A stretch of 8,007 nt of DNA from Chitinophagaceae bacterium. Lineage in GTDB: Bacteria; Bacteroidota; Bacteroidia; Chitinophagales; Chitinophagaceae. The position numbers were made by a program, and so were the translations under genes. How positions within the stretch are numbered: position 1 is the stretch's first letter; the number at the start of each line of letters is the position of its first letter. The stretch is from positions 1 to 8,007 of the forward strand of contig CANGEZ010000084.1 of assembly GCA_947452875.1 (NCBI GenBank), in the 5' to 3' direction. The notes under the pieces are model-generated. The model saw only the letters and a program-made list of their open reading frames with translations. It was not told where the DNA came from and did not search any database. This document shows positions 7,192 to 8,007 of the stretch, piece by piece.

Positions 7192-7273
7192 AATAAAATC
7201 AGCAATTTTTTGCATGTTGTAAAAATAACGGAAAAATACTCTCCCCCGCAGGATATAAACGAAGGAATGTGAA

Positions 7274-7298
7274 TAATGTTTTGTTAAACAAAATATTA
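7274..7298. promoter_or_regulatory. 25-bp near-perfect palindrome upstream of the S41 protease
   Basis: The sequence TAATGTTTTGTTAAACAAAA, continuing TATTA, is symmetric about 7286 except for one pair (7278/7294). The core TTTTGTT/AACAAAA is perfect. It lies 59-83 nt upstream of either protease start and after the tRNA terminator, where a promoter or operator would be expected. Binding by a dimeric regulator is inference; AT-rich chance symmetry cannot be excluded. Confidence 0.4.
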
Positions 7299-7340
7299 CA
7301 CAAAAAAGGGAGCCCATATAAACAAAAAAGAAAAGCATAA

Positions 7341-7373
7341 AAAGAAAAAAGCTGCCTTGATAAGACAGCTTTT
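7341..7373 (-). terminator. Rho-independent terminator of tRNA-His
   Basis: On the minus strand AAAAGCTG (7373-7366) pairs with CAGCTTTT (7354-7347), extended by CTT/AAG after one mismatch, with a 3-nt loop. A T-rich tract TTTTTTCTTT (7350-7341) runs from the stem outwards. The last base of the tRNA CCA is also the first base of the stem, so there is no spacer between tRNA and terminator. Confidence 0.8.
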
Positions 7374-7450
7374 GGGGTAATTGATGGGGCTCGAACCCAC
7401 GACCCTCAGAATCACAATCTGATGCTCTAACCAACTGAGCTACAACTACC
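7373..7450 (-). tRNA. tRNA-His (anticodon GTG)
   Basis: The minus strand folds as a full cloverleaf of 78 nt. It starts with the extra G(-1) typical of histidine tRNA, which pairs with C73. The acceptor stem is GTAGTTG with CAATTAC (one G-U pair). The D-arm begins AGCTCAGTTGG. The anticodon stem TCAGA/TCTGA has the loop TTGTGAT with GTG at 7415-7413, and the T-arm is GTGGG-TTCGAGC-CCCAT. CCA is encoded at 7375-7373. It has its own promoter and terminator, so it is an independent unit between two protein genes on the same strand. Confidence 0.97.
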
Positions 7451-7464
7451 ATTTGATTGGGAGG

Positions 7465-7495
7465 CAAAAATAAATAAAAACTAATCGCTTACAAA
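7465..7495 (-). promoter_or_regulatory. Bacteroidota-type promoter of tRNA-His
   Basis: Read on the minus strand, TTTG (7495-7492), a 19-nt spacer and TATTTTTG (7472-7465) match the Bacteroidota vegetative consensus TTTG-N19-TAnnTTTG at every fixed base and in spacing. Transcription would begin near 7459, just ahead of the tRNA 5' end at 7450. The -33 element touches the foot of the hairpin at 7494-7536. Confidence 0.85.
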
Positions 7496-7536
7496 AGTTT
7501 ATTTTGAAAATCAACCTAAAATTCAAAATAAACTTT
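7494..7536 (-). terminator. 15-bp hairpin after the LytTR regulator gene
   Basis: Arms 7494-7508 and 7522-7536 are perfectly complementary over 15 bp around a 13-nt loop. It lies 36 nt past the regulator stop codon, where a transcript end is expected, but the stem is almost all A-T and only a TTTTG follows. A smaller 7-bp repeat (7548-7554 with 7567-7573) overlaps the stop. Two of the arm bases are also part of the tRNA -33 element. Confidence 0.5.
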
Positions 7537-7571
7537 AAAATGATGAGAAATACTGATGATTTATAAAGTAT

Positions 7572-8007
7572 TTACTGAAACATGTTGAGAAACTCTCCCC
7601 TTCTTCTGCTAGCGACTTCAATTTGAGTGCCGTCTTCCATAGTTACGGTACCGCCTCGGCCTTTATTATAACGAAGCATTCTGTTGATATTAACTAAGTG
7701 AGAATTATGAATTCTGAAGAAGTAATTTTTGGGTAAAATCTCTTCGTATTCTTTAATGTTTTTAGAAGCTATGATTTTGTCTTTTTTGTTGGTAAAAATG
7801 TAAGTATAAGCACCGTGTGCCTCGCATCTGATAATATCCTGCATTTGAATGAATACAAACCCTTCTACAGTAGGAACGGCAATTTTCTGATTCAGGTTAC
7901 TTTGAACAGCCTTTACATTAGACATCAATAAATCCAATTGATGATTTACATATTTTTCAGAAATACGTTTAATCGCTTTTTTGGTGGCCACCTGAAGATC
8001 CTTTACC
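7572..8007 (-). CDS. LytTR-type response regulator, C-terminal part (5' end outside window)
   Basis: The frame is open from the right edge to a TAA at 7572-7574 and shows 144 residues. The final 100 or so form a LytTR DNA-binding domain: IAVPTVEGFVFIQMQDIIRC, then EAHGAYTYIFT, the FFRIHNSHLVNINRM segment and EVASRRRGEFLNMF. LytTR domains bind DNA through a ten-stranded beta fold. In front is a charged helical linker (VATKKAIKRISEKYVNHQLD) of the kind that joins such domains to an N-terminal receiver domain in LytR/AlgR-type regulators, so a two-component regulator is likely. A GTG at 7991 is the first possible start in view, but homologous sequence continues upstream of it, so it is not taken as the true start. 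The partner kinase and targets are not visible. Confidence 0.9.
   Translation of the reverse strand, partial: VKDLQVATKKAIKRISEKYVNHQLDLLMSNVKAVQSNLNQKIAVPTVEGFVFIQMQDIIRCEAHGAYTYIFTNKKDKIIASKNIKEYEEILPKNYFFRIHNSHLVNINRMLRYNKGRGGTVTMEDGTQIEVASRRRGEFLNMFQ

Noticed and set aside
7192..7467. N-terminal extension of the S41 protease frame up to 7467
   Set aside because: The added residues (for example VVVAQLVRASD and GRGFEPH) are a translation of the tRNA-His gene, its terminator and the leader. The membrane anchor typical of the family begins only at MSKKFIPVV.
7572..7991. Complete small LytTR protein starting at GTG 7991
   Set aside because: The frame stays open to the window edge and the residues before the GTG (VKDLQ) continue a linker typical of receiver-LytTR regulators, so this is a truncated larger gene.

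Overview
The window looks like ordinary chromosome from a Bacteroidota bacterium, probably the Chitinophagales/Chitinophagaceae side of the phylum; that placement is inference. The reasons are: AT-rich DNA; leaders without Shine-Dalgarno sequences; two good matches to the Bacteroidota promoter (TTTG, about 19 nt, TAnnTTTG), one of them perfect; protein families with a typical Bacteroidota look (LytTR response regulator, long S41 processing protease, S8 protease with a large insert); and spacer repeats of the CACGAAGG and CCCCCT/AGGGGG kinds, which I recall as common in these genomes.

Left half, plus strand: the C-terminal 83 residues of a Ppx/GppA exopolyphosphatase (2-253), a hairpin built from 9-nt phased GTTCAA words, panB (449-1264, first committed step of pantothenate/CoA synthesis), an ALDH7/antiquitin-type aldehyde dehydrogenase (1448-2971) behind its own recognisable promoter, and a secreted subtilisin-like S8 protease (3049-4716) followed by a clear Rho-independent terminator. 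The genes are separated by spacers with inverted repeats and look like single transcription units rather than one operon.

Centre: a 339-nt convergent spacer (4717-5055) holds that terminator, two 49-nt direct repeats rich in CACGAAGG words, a diverged inverted copy of the same family, and a short GC-rich hairpin beside the stop codon of the facing gene.

Right half, minus strand: a PDZ-containing S41 tail-specific protease (5056-7191), a 25-bp near-palindrome in its leader, tRNA-His(GTG) with encoded CCA, abutting terminator and textbook promoter, and the C-terminal LytTR DNA-binding part of a response regulator that runs off the right edge.

The genes do not form one pathway. Two envelope proteases (S8 and S41) converge on each other, and the rest is housekeeping. 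I found no new defence, mobile or biosynthetic system. The items worth a second look are small: the intergenic repeat cluster, the palindrome upstream of the S41 protease, the hairpin that overlaps the tRNA promoter, and the large insert in the S8 protease.
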